Of a stretch of 64,000 nt of DNA, positions 42,803 through 50,958 are shown piece by piece (the first letter of the stretch is position 1; every line of letters begins with the position of its first letter). Both the position numbers and the translations under genes were made by a program. This DNA is from Burkholderiaceae bacterium. Lineage in GTDB: Bacteria; Pseudomonadota; Gammaproteobacteria; Burkholderiales; Burkholderiaceae_C. Location of the stretch: positions 186,001-250,000 of the forward strand of contig JACKLJ010000002.1 in NCBI GenBank assembly GCA_024235955.1, written 5' to 3'. The notes below the pieces were generated by a model that was not told the DNA's origin, searched no databases, and was given only the letters and a program-made list of their open reading frames with translations.

Positions 42803-45800
42803 ATGACCCACGCCGCGTCGCCGACCCCGCCACCGTCTTTCCGCGCCTGGCGCGCTGCCGTGGCGCTGGCGCTGCTGGCCGGCAGCACCCTGGCGCACGC
42901 CTTCGGCGTCAGCCAGTTCAGCCCGCAGGGTGAGGTGGCACGCGTGCGCCAGATGGTGGCCAGGTTCGACGCGCCGGCCATCCGCTTTGGCGACCCGGCG
43001 GCGCCCGCGCCGCTGGAGGTGCGCTGCGACAACGCCGCCGCTTCAGCCGGCCAGGGCCGCTGGAATTCCGACCGCGAGTGGGTGTACGAATTCAACGCCG
43101 ACCTGCCGCCCGGCGTGCGCTGCACCGCCACGCCGGTTTCAGGGTTCCAATCGGCCTCCGGCCAGCCACTGACGGGCGCAGGCAGCTATCAATTCCATAC
43201 CGGTGGGCCGTTCGTGCAGAGCGTGCGCCCGTCGCCCGGCCAGCCGATCGAGGAAGAGCAGACCTTCCTGCTGCGCCTCAACGGCCCGGCCACGCCGCAG
43301 AGCGTGCAGGCCAGCATGTGGTGCGTGGCCGACGGCGTGGGCGAGCGCATCCCCGTGCGGCTGATCGAGGGCGAAGCGCGCACCGCGTTGCTGAAGGCGC
43401 TGCTGCCTGAAAAAGAAGTGGCGGCGCAGCCGCAGCGCTTCCTGACCCTGGCCTGCAACCGGCGCCTCACGGCCGGCGGCCGCGTGCAGCTGGTCTTCGG
43501 CAAGGGCGTGGCCACCCCCAGCGGCGTGGCCAACCAGGTGGAAAAGCGCTTCGCCTTCCAGGTGCGGGAGCCCTTCACCGCCGAGCTGAGCTGCGAGCGC
43601 GAAAACGCCCAGGCCGCCTGCATGCCGATCCGCCCGGTGACGCTGCACTTCTCCGCGCCGGTGCCGCGCAAGCAGCTGGAAGCCGCGCGCCTGCGCGGCG
43701 ACAAGACCGAGTACCCGCCGGTGTTCGACGCCGACCTGGGCGCCGATGCGCTGGTGGACAGCCTGCGCTTCCCCGCCCCGCTGCCCGAGCGCGCCAGCTT
43801 CAGCGTCTCCCTGCCCGAAGGCCTGAAGGACGCCAGCGGCCGCACGCTGGCCAACGCGGCCAGCTTCCCGCTCAAGGTGGCGACGGGGCCGATGCCGCCG
43901 CTGGCCAAGTTCGCCAGCGGCTCGTTCGGCATCATCGAGCGCTTCGCCGAGGGGCCGGACGGCCCGGCGCTGCTGCCGCTCACCCTGCGCTACCTGGAGC
44001 CGGCCCTGCAGACCCGCCAGCTCACGGTGTCGGACCTGGCGCCACAGAGCGATGCCGAGATCATCCGCTGGTTCACCCGCGTGCAGCGGCTGGACGGCTT
44101 CCTCATCCCGCGCGAAGACGCCGCCAGGCTGCTGCCGGGCGTGGCGCTGCCCAAGCCCGTCGGTGACGACGACAAGGACATGGTGCAACCGCGCATGCTG
44201 TCGCTGCTGGCCGGCCAGAGCGGCGCACGCGCGCTGCAGGTGCCGCCGGCCGCCAAGGCCGACCAGCCGCGCCCGTTCGAGGTGATCGGCGTGCCGCTCG
44301 CACCGGGCTTCCACGTGGTCGAGCTGGCCTCGCCCGTGCTCGGCCGCTCGCTGCTCGACGCCCGGTACGGCGCCGGCCGCACGATGTACGTGCGCACCAC
44401 CGCGCTGGTGACGAACCTGGCGGTGCACTTCAAACTCGGGCGCGAGAACGCGCTGGCCTGGGTGACATCCCTCGACAAGGGCCAGCCGGTGGCCGGCGCG
44501 GCGGTGCGCGTGTCCGACTGCAAGGGCCGCGAAGTGGCGGCCGGCAGCACCGACGCCCAGGGCATCGCCCGCTTCGAGGGCATCGACCCGCAACCGCCCG
44601 ACTGCGGCGACGCCAACGAGGAAAACGGCCCGGCCTACTTTGTCAGTGCCCGCGCCACCAACGAAGGCGCGGCCGACATGGCCTTCACCTGGTCGAGCTG
44701 GCAGAAGGGCATCGAGGCCTGGCGCTTCAACGTGCCCACCAGCCGCGAGGCGCGGCCCGACCTGGTGGCCCACACCGTGTTCGACCGCACCCTGCTGCGC
44801 GCCGGCGACACGGTGTCGATGAAGCACCTGCTGCGCGCCCAGACCGGCGCCGGTGGCCCGGGCTTCGCGCTGCCCAAGGTGTTTCCCGCCCAGCTGGTGA
44901 TCCAGCACGTGGGCAGCGGGCAGGAATACACCCTGCCACTCAACTGGCGCGCCACCGCCACCGGCGGGCGCAGCTCGGAAAGCCAGTTCGCCATCCCGCG
45001 CGCCGCCAAGCTGGGCGTCTACCGGGTGCTGATGCGCATGCCGCCCGCCAAGAACGGCAACGCCGGTGGCGATGACGATGCCGGCGGCCAGGAGCTGGAA
45101 AGCGGCAGCTTCCGGGTGGAGGAATTCCGCCTGCCGGTGTTGCAGGGCCGCGTCGCGCCGGAATCCAAGGAGGCGCTGGTGGCCCCCGCCTCGGTGCCGG
45201 TGCAGTTGCAGGTCGGCTATGTCAGCGGCGGGCCGGCGGCCAGCCTGCCGGTGCGCGTGTCGGCCACGGTGCGCGGCATCACGCCCGATTTCCCGGACTA
45301 CGGCGGCTTCAGCTTCGACGCGCCGCGCGGCAAGACCACGGCCCAGGGCAACGGCGAAGAAGACGAGCCGTCTTCCGCCGACACCATGCGCGTGGTGGCC
45401 GACAAGCTGCCCGCCACCCTGTCGCGCGAAGGCACCGGGCGCGTGGTGATCGACAAGCTGGCGGCGCCCGCGCGGCCCGAGCAGCTGCTGATCGAGGCCA
45501 GCTACGCCGACCCGAACGGCGAGATCCAGACCGTGCAGCACAGCAGCACGCTGTGGCCGGCCGCGGTGGTGGCCGGCATCCAGGCCGAGCGCTGGGTCTC
45601 GGTGGACCGCGCGCTCAAGCTGCAGGCGCTGGCGCTCGACCTGCACGGCAAGCCGCTGGCCGGAATGCCGCTGGACGTGAAGGCGCTGGCGCGCATCACC
45701 ACCACCACCCGCAAGCGCATGGTGGGCGGCTTCTACACCTACGACAGCCACACCACCGTCAAGGACCTCGGCACCGTCTGCACCGGCAAGAGCGACGCAC

Positions 45801-48800
45801 GCGGCCTGCTGGCCTGCACCGCGCGCCTCACGCAGCCGGGCGAGATCGAGCTGGTGGCGATCGCCCACGACGCCGGCGCACGCCAGAGCCAGGCCGCCGC
45901 CACGGTGTGGGTCACGCGCCAGGGCGAGCTGTGGTTTGGCGGCGAGAACGACGACCGCATGGACGTGCTGCCCGAGAAACGCAGCTACCGCGCCGGCGAA
46001 ACCGCGCGCTTCCAGGTGCGCATGCCGTTCCGCCGTGCCACCGCGCTGGTGGCGGTGGAGCGCGAGGGCATCGTCAGCACCCGTGTGGTGGAGCTGCGCG
46101 GCGACGACCCGACGGTGGAGCTGCCGGTGCAGGCCGGCTGGAGTCCCAACGTGTACGTGAGCGTGCTGGCGCTGCGCGGGCGCCTGCACGAGGTGCCCTG
46201 GTACAGCTTCTTCACCTGGGGCTACAGGAGCCCGCGCGAATGGTGGCAGGCGTTCTGGAGCGACAGCAAGGATTTCATCCCGCCCACCGCGCTGGTCGAT
46301 CTGAGCAAGCCCGCCTTCCGGCTCGGCATGGCCGAGATCCGGGTGGACGACGCCAGCCACCGGCTCGACGTCAAGGTGACCACCGACCACCCCAGCTACC
46401 CGGTGCGCGGCAAGGCCCGCGTGACCATCAGCGCCCGGCTGCCGGACGGCCAGCCGGCCGCCCACGCCGAGGTGGCCCTGGCCGCGGTGGACCAGGCGCT
46501 GCTGGAGCTGATGCCCAACACCAGCTGGCAGCTGCTGCAGGCCATGCTGCAGCGACGCGCCTGGGGGGTGGAAACCGCCACCGCGCAGATGGAGATCGTG
46601 GGCCGGCGCCACTACGGCCGCAAGGCCGTGCCGGCCGGCGGCGACGGCGGCGGCAAGGCGCCCACGCGCGAGCTGCTCGACACCCTGCTGCTGTGGAACC
46701 CGCGCGTGGAGCTGGACGCCCAGGGCCAGGCCAGCCTGGATGTGCCGCTGAACGACAGCCTGACGAGCTTCCGCATCGTCGCCGTGGCCGACAGCGGCAC
46801 CGGGCTGTTCGGCACCGGCGAGGCCACCATCGCCGCCACGCAGGACCTGCAGCTCATCAGCGGCCTGCCGCCGCTGGTGCGCGAGGGCGACCGCTTCCGC
46901 GCCATGATCACCGCGCGCAACACCACCAAGCAGGCGATGAAGGTCACGCTCACGCCACGCGCCACGCTGCTCACGCCGCAGCCGCAGACGGTGGACATCC
47001 CGCCCGGCGAGGCGCGCGAGCTGGCCTGGGACCTCACCGCACCGACCACGTCTGCGCAGGCGCGCACCGAGGCGCTGGTGTGGGAGATCGCCGCGCGCGA
47101 CGGCCTGTCCGGCGCACAGGACGCGCTGCGCGTCACCCAGCGCCTGCTGCCGGCCGTGCCGCTCACGGTGCAGCAGGCCGCGCTGGTGCAGCTCGACGGC
47201 AGCACCACCCTCGACGTGGCACCGCCCACCACCGCCCTGAGCAGCGACGGCGCACCGCGCGGCGGCATCAGCCTGGCGGCCACGCCGCGTCTGGCCGACG
47301 GGCTGCCGGGCGTGGCCGACTGGTTCCGCCGCTACCCCTACAACTGCCTGGAGCAGCAGACCAGCCGCGCGCTGGCCCTGCGCGACGACAAGGCCTGGGC
47401 CCAGCTCACCGCGCAGATCCCGGCCTACCTGGATGGCGACGGCCTGGCCTACTACTTCCCGCCCGCCGCCGGCACCGCCGACAGCGGCAGCGACACCCTC
47501 ACCGCCTACCTGCTGGCCGCCACCTCCGAGGCTGCCCGGCTCGACCCGGCGCTGACCCTGCCCGACGCCGTGCGCGCCCCCATGCTGGCAGGTCTGGCGA
47601 AGTTCGTCGAAGGCAAGCTGGAGCGCAAGCACTGGTCGCCGCGCGACGACCTCGACGTGCGCAAGCTCGCCGCCATCGAGGCCCTCTCGCGCTACGGCGC
47701 GGCGCGGCCCGGCATGCTGGCCGGCATCACGGTGGCGCCCAACCAGTGGCCGACCAGCGCCCTGCTCGACTGGATCGGCGCGCTGCAGCGCATGCAGGGC
47801 GTGCCCGATCAGGCGCGCCTGCTGGCCGAGGCGCGGCAGATCCTGCGCGCCCGACTCACCTGGCAGGGCACCCGCGTGGGCCTGTCCACCGAGGGCAGCG
47901 ATGGCTGGTGGTGGCTCATGGCCGGCACCGACGCCAACCTGGCGCGCACCCTGCTGCTGGCGCTGCCGGACCCGGCCTGGAAGGACGACCTCGGGCGCCT
48001 GGCCAGCGGCTTCATCGCCCGCCAGCAGGGCGGCGCCTGGCACACCACGGTGGCCAACCTGTGGGGCAGCCTGGCGCTGGAGCGCTTCTCGCGCGAACGC
48101 GAAGCCGCGCCCGTGACCGGCCTCACCGAAGCCACGCTGGGCGACGCCAGGGCCGCCATCGACTGGCGCCAGGTGCGCCGCGCCGCGCCGGCCGATGCAC
48201 AGGGCGCACCTTCGGCCAGGCGCGCCGCCACCGCCGTGGGCGGCCCGCTTACCGGCAACACCGCCTTCCTGCCCTGGCCGGCGCACGCCGGGGCGCCGCT
48301 CACCGTCACGCAGCAGGGCAGCGGCAAGCCGTGGCTCACCGTGCAATCGCTGGCCGCCGTGCCGGTGACGGCGCCGTTCTCGGCCGGCTACCAGATCAAA
48401 AAGACCGTGGCGCCGGTGGACCCGGCCGAGAAAACCGCGCCGGCCGGTCCCTACCGGCGCGGCGACATCCTGCGCGTGACGCTGGAGATCACCGCCACCA
48501 GCGACATGACCTGGGTGGCCGTAACCGACCCGATCCCGGGCGGCGCCACCATCCTCGGCAGCGGCCTGGGGCGCGATTCGCAGATCGCCACCCAGGGCGA
48601 GCGCCGCAGCGGCCCCGGCTGGCCGGTGTATGAGGAGCGCAGCTTCGAGGCCTTCCGCGGCTACTACGAACGCCTGCCCAAGGGCACCACCACCCTCGCC
48701 TACACGCTGCGACTGAACAACCCCGGCACCTTCCAGCTGCCGGCCACGCGCGTGGAAGCGCTGTACGCGCCGGAGGTCTTCGGCGTGGCACCCAACGCGC

Positions 48801-48823
48801 CGGTGACGGTGCAGTCGCCCTGA
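42803..48823 (+). CDS. Bacterial alpha-2-macroglobulin family protein, 2006 aa
   Basis: Exported protease-trap protein. A signal peptide (AVALALLAGSTLAHA) without a lipobox suggests a periplasmic soluble form. MG-type domains fill the N-terminal 1,100 residues. The bait/hypervariable area is followed by ELLDTLLLWNPRVELDAQG and by the thioester motif CLEQQ near residue 1515 in RYPYNCLEQQTSRAL. The C-terminus has DPIPGGATILG and the receptor-like domain. It is about 350 residues longer than E. coli YfhM. A reverse CR-1 repeat is translated at residues about 112-132. Such genes usually pair with pbpC, which lies 2.1 kb downstream here. Confidence 0.93.
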   Translation: MTHAASPTPPPSFRAWRAAVALALLAGSTLAHAFGVSQFSPQGEVARVRQMVARFDAPAIRFGDPAAPAPLEVRCDNAAASAGQGRWNSDREWVYEFNADLPPGVRCTATPVSGFQSASGQPLTGAGSYQFHTGGPFVQSVRPSPGQPIEEEQTFLLRLNGPATPQSVQASMWCVADGVGERIPVRLIEGEARTALLKALLPEKEVAAQPQRFLTLACNRRLTAGGRVQLVFGKGVATPSGVANQVEKRFAFQVREPFTAELSCERENAQAACMPIRPVTLHFSAPVPRKQLEAARLRGDKTEYPPVFDADLGADALVDSLRFPAPLPERASFSVSLPEGLKDASGRTLANAASFPLKVATGPMPPLAKFASGSFGIIERFAEGPDGPALLPLTLRYLEPALQTRQLTVSDLAPQSDAEIIRWFTRVQRLDGFLIPREDAARLLPGVALPKPVGDDDKDMVQPRMLSLLAGQSGARALQVPPAAKADQPRPFEVIGVPLAPGFHVVELASPVLGRSLLDARYGAGRTMYVRTTALVTNLAVHFKLGRENALAWVTSLDKGQPVAGAAVRVSDCKGREVAAGSTDAQGIARFEGIDPQPPDCGDANEENGPAYFVSARATNEGAADMAFTWSSWQKGIEAWRFNVPTSREARPDLVAHTVFDRTLLRAGDTVSMKHLLRAQTGAGGPGFALPKVFPAQLVIQHVGSGQEYTLPLNWRATATGGRSSESQFAIPRAAKLGVYRVLMRMPPAKNGNAGGDDDAGGQELESGSFRVEEFRLPVLQGRVAPESKEALVAPASVPVQLQVGYVSGGPAASLPVRVSATVRGITPDFPDYGGFSFDAPRGKTTAQGNGEEDEPSSADTMRVVADKLPATLSREGTGRVVIDKLAAPARPEQLLIEASYADPNGEIQTVQHSSTLWPAAVVAGIQAERWVSVDRALKLQALALDLHGKPLAGMPLDVKALARITTTTRKRMVGGFYTYDSHTTVKDLGTVCTGKSDARGLLACTARLTQPGEIELVAIAHDAGARQSQAAATVWVTRQGELWFGGENDDRMDVLPEKRSYRAGETARFQVRMPFRRATALVAVEREGIVSTRVVELRGDDPTVELPVQAGWSPNVYVSVLALRGRLHEVPWYSFFTWGYRSPREWWQAFWSDSKDFIPPTALVDLSKPAFRLGMAEIRVDDASHRLDVKVTTDHPSYPVRGKARVTISARLPDGQPAAHAEVALAAVDQALLELMPNTSWQLLQAMLQRRAWGVETATAQMEIVGRRHYGRKAVPAGGDGGGKAPTRELLDTLLLWNPRVELDAQGQASLDVPLNDSLTSFRIVAVADSGTGLFGTGEATIAATQDLQLISGLPPLVREGDRFRAMITARNTTKQAMKVTLTPRATLLTPQPQTVDIPPGEARELAWDLTAPTTSAQARTEALVWEIAARDGLSGAQDALRVTQRLLPAVPLTVQQAALVQLDGSTTLDVAPPTTALSSDGAPRGGISLAATPRLADGLPGVADWFRRYPYNCLEQQTSRALALRDDKAWAQLTAQIPAYLDGDGLAYYFPPAAGTADSGSDTLTAYLLAATSEAARLDPALTLPDAVRAPMLAGLAKFVEGKLERKHWSPRDDLDVRKLAAIEALSRYGAARPGMLAGITVAPNQWPTSALLDWIGALQRMQGVPDQARLLAEARQILRARLTWQGTRVGLSTEGSDGWWWLMAGTDANLARTLLLALPDPAWKDDLGRLASGFIARQQGGAWHTTVANLWGSLALERFSREREAAPVTGLTEATLGDARAAIDWRQVRRAAPADAQGAPSARRAATAVGGPLTGNTAFLPWPAHAGAPLTVTQQGSGKPWLTVQSLAAVPVTAPFSAGYQIKKTVAPVDPAEKTAPAGPYRRGDILRVTLEITATSDMTWVAVTDPIPGGATILGSGLGRDSQIATQGERRSGPGWPVYEERSFEAFRGYYERLPKGTTTLAYTLRLNNPGTFQLPATRVEALYAPEVFGVAPNAPVTVQSP
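43136..43200 (-). repeat. CR-1 repeat inside the alpha-2-macroglobulin gene
   Basis: TTTCAGGGTTCCAATCGGCC, then GACGGGCGCAGGCAGCTATC. Translated FQSASGQPLTGAGSYQFHT, within an N-terminal beta-domain, and in frame. Confidence 0.88.
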
Positions 48824-48851
48824 CGAACCTGACGGAACCGGGCAGCGGAAT

Positions 48852-48918
48852 ACTATTTATTTTGTAGCTGCCTGCGGCTGCTGCGCCTGGGCCCGGGCCG
48901 GTTTTGATTCAAAAAATC
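48852..48918 (+). repeat. CR-1 short repeat
   Basis: TTTTGTAGCTGCCTGCGGCT, then CTGGGCCCGGGCCGG and TTTTGATTCAAAAAATC. First element in the 525 bp gap 48824-49348, which also holds a CR-4-like piece at about 48990-49016 (GAGCAAGCCTGTCGAACCCG) and no credible gene. Confidence 0.85.
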
Positions 48919-49133
48919 GCGGCGATCGCCCAGCCTCTGGTCTCTGCCCGCGTTGGTTGGACAACAGCCGTTCGGCCTGGCCCCTCGCCGGGCTCGGAGC
49001 AAGCCTGTCGAACCCGGCCCAAACCTGGAAAGACTCCCGGTGGACAGCCGGATTTCCTGTCGGCAGCTGCCCAGGCGGACCGCGGCGACCCATGGGCTGC
49101 GCCGGCTGAGCGGCTGTCCAGGATCGAAACCGC

Positions 49134-49196
49134 TACCAAATCAGGAGCTGCCTGCGCCCGCCAGCATTGGGCTGCAGCCCGATTTGATGCATGAAA
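49134..49196 (+). repeat. CR-1 short repeat
   Basis: AAATCAGGAGCTGCCTGCGC, then TTGGGCTGCAGCCCGATTTG. A further degraded copy may occupy 49262-49318. Confidence 0.8.
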
Positions 49197-49348
49197 CCTG
49201 CGCGACGCACCAGCTGGTGCCCGCGTCCGTCACCTCTGCCCCCGCTCCGTCCCTTCGGCGCCGATAGCTGTCAATTGATGAGCTGCCGGCACCCGTCGGC
49301 AAACGGCCTGCGGCACTTTCGTGCCCAAACCGTGTGAGGGCAAGCCCT

Positions 49349-50074
49349 TCAGTGCGGCAAGGCGCCCGGGGCCTCGCCGCCGGAAGGCGCGTCGAGCGGC
49401 TGCTCGCCCTGCGTCGCCAGCGGCTCCTCGCCGCGCGCGGCGCGCAGCTCCAGCAGGCCGACGGTCTGGTGCGCCAGCAGGCGCAGCGTCTCCAGCTGCA
49501 CCGGCGTGGGCTCGCGCGGGCTGAAGTCGGCCACGCACACCGTGCCCAGGACCACGCCCCGCGAGGTCACCAGCGGCGCGCCCACGTAGAAGCGCAGGCC
49601 CGGCGCGCGCAGCACCAGCGCGTTGTCGGCGAAGCGCGGGTCTTCCAGCGTGTCCGGCACCACCAGCAGGTTGGCACCTGCTTCCAGCACATGGGCGCAG
49701 AAGGCGTTGTCCAGCGGCGCGCGGTCGCCCGGCATGCCGATGCTGGCCTTGACCCAGAGCCAGTCGCGGTCGACGAGGCCGATCATGGCCAGCGGCGTCT
49801 CGCAGATGCGCGAGGCGGTGTGGACGATGTACTGGTAGGCGGCGGCGCCGTGGGAATCCAGCGCGTGCAGACGGCGCAGTTCGGCTTCGCGCAGCGCGGC
49901 GGAGGCTTCGTCCTGGATGGGGATGCTCAGCGAGCGGCCCCCCGGCATGGCCGGCATGTCACCGCGGCCGGCGGCCACAAGAAGGTCCGGACGCGGCTCG
50001 GTATCGGGTACCGACATCCCCGCCGGTAGCCCCGACTGTGGCATCGCGCGCCAGCGCTCCAGCCAGCCCCACAT
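49349..50074 (-). CDS. GAF-domain protein, 241 aa
   Basis: Stand-alone GAF protein. Residues about 60-220 read LHALDSHGAAAYQYIVHTASRICETPLAMIGLVDRDWLWVKASIG, AFCAHVLEAGANLLVVPDTLEDPRFADN, LRFYVGAPLVTSRGVVLGTVCVAD, the pattern of GAF domains fused elsewhere to diguanylate cyclases or kinases. No output domain follows; the C-terminus is a short polar tail. The ATG at 50074 has GGGGA upstream. A TTG at 50086 is possible. Ligand unknown. It is divergent from the unknown gene at 50380 across an AT-rich region. Confidence 0.85.
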   Translation of the reverse strand: MWGWLERWRAMPQSGLPAGMSVPDTEPRPDLLVAAGRGDMPAMPGGRSLSIPIQDEASAALREAELRRLHALDSHGAAAYQYIVHTASRICETPLAMIGLVDRDWLWVKASIGMPGDRAPLDNAFCAHVLEAGANLLVVPDTLEDPRFADNALVLRAPGLRFYVGAPLVTSRGVVLGTVCVADFSPREPTPVQLETLRLLAHQTVGLLELRAARGEEPLATQGEQPLDAPSGGEAPGALPH

Positions 50075-50113
50075 ACGATTCCCCAACGTTGAACAGCTGT
50101 TGTTGAGAAGCCA

Positions 50114-50142
50114 TTATTTCTTACGTAATTTTACAGATCAAC
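50114..50142 (-). promoter_or_regulatory. Candidate sigma-70 promoter for the GAF gene
   Basis: On the minus strand TTGATC (50137-50142), 17 nt, AATAAT (50114-50119), in an AT-rich island unusual for this genome. Confidence 0.5.
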
Positions 50143-50306
50143 CCCCCCGAAAGACGGGTGCGCTGACAAGGCCAAGCCGTTCTTGTCGGGGTGGGTGTCG
50201 GAAACAGAGCCGTTGCGTACAACCGGCCAACGTCTGTCGGCAGGAAGGCGCAGATCCGCAGCAGGTCCGCCAATTTCTCACACCGGCACCCAGGTCTTTT
50301 CTTGAT

Positions 50307-50330
50307 CCCCCTTGTTCAGGGGGTTTGTTT
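50307..50330 (+). terminator. Hairpin with T tract in the leader of the 50380 gene
   Basis: CCCCC, TTGTTCA loop, GGGGG, then TTTGTTT. It is 50 nt before the start codon and directly upstream of (or overlapping) the candidate -35 TTGTTT, so it could insulate the promoter from upstream read-through. Confidence 0.5.
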
Positions 50331-50353
50331 GGCGTAAATTAATACCAATTATT
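50325..50353 (+). promoter_or_regulatory. Candidate sigma-70 promoter for the 50380 gene
   Basis: TTGTTT (50325-50330), 17 nt, ATTATT (50348-50353). The -10 begins the repeat ATTATTTCTTAAGTAAG, which matches ATTATTTCTTACGTAAT at 50114-50130 at 15 of 17 positions. Confidence 0.45.
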
Positions 50354-50379
50354 TCTTAAGTAAGTTCGTGTGAGGCGCC

Positions 50380-50895
50380 ATGACGACTTCTGTCTACGTC
50401 AAGACTCCCAAGGGCCTCGAGGAAATGGCCCATCGCCGCCATGGGCTGTCGGTGCGCGAGCGCCAGGTGCTGATCATGATGGACGGCAAGCGTGCGCTGC
50501 GCGACATCCTGGGCGCCGACGCTGAAGCCGCGCTAGAGTTGCTGAAAAAGCTGGTGGCCATGGACCTGCTCACGCCGCTGGCCCCGCCAACGCCGGCGCC
50601 TTCCGCAGAGGCCGCCCCAGCAGCGGCCCACCGCGCGGCCACCGAGGCAAAGGCGCCCAAGCCGCCGGCGGACGACGCCGAGCGGCTCGAGATGGCGCGC
50701 AACTTCATGCTGAACACCGTCAATGCCTTTCTGGGCGTCGCGGGTTCCAGCCTGATCGCACAACTCGAAGCCTGCATGGATTTCGCCAACCTGCGCGGCC
50801 TCTACGAGGACTGGCAAGACGCGCTAGCTCTCACGCGCGACGGGCGCAAGCAGCTGCCCGAGCTGGAGCGCCGCCTGGCCGCGCTGCTGTCCTGA
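50380..50895 (+). CDS. Hypothetical protein, 171 aa
   Basis: Function not recognised. The N-terminal ~65 residues (SVRERQVLIMMDGKRALRDILGADAEAALELLKKLVAMDLLTPL) look like a small winged-helix-type or response-associated module. An Ala/Pro linker (70-105) follows, then a helical C-terminal part (MARNFMLNTVNAFLGVAGSSLIAQLEACMDFANLRGLYEDW). It is soluble. The gene stands between the GAF gene and pbpC, interrupting the usual macroglobulin-pbpC pair, and pbpC starts 63 nt downstream. A regulatory protein related to twitching or two-component chemistry is possible but not supported further. Confidence 0.75.
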   Translation: MTTSVYVKTPKGLEEMAHRRHGLSVRERQVLIMMDGKRALRDILGADAEAALELLKKLVAMDLLTPLAPPTPAPSAEAAPAAAHRAATEAKAPKPPADDAERLEMARNFMLNTVNAFLGVAGSSLIAQLEACMDFANLRGLYEDWQDALALTRDGRKQLPELERRLAALLS

Positions 50896-50958
50896 GCCTC
50901 GGGCACCGCGCGCCGGCCGCCTGCCGCCGCCCGCCGCTTTCGCGCTTACGATCCGGCC

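Noticed and set aside
43139..48346. A 1735-codon open frame antisense to the alpha-2-macroglobulin gene
   Set aside because: GC-rich codon bias in the sense gene keeps the opposite strand free of stops; the translation is His/Gly/Ala/Arg-rich with no domain, and the sense gene has signal peptide and thioester motif.
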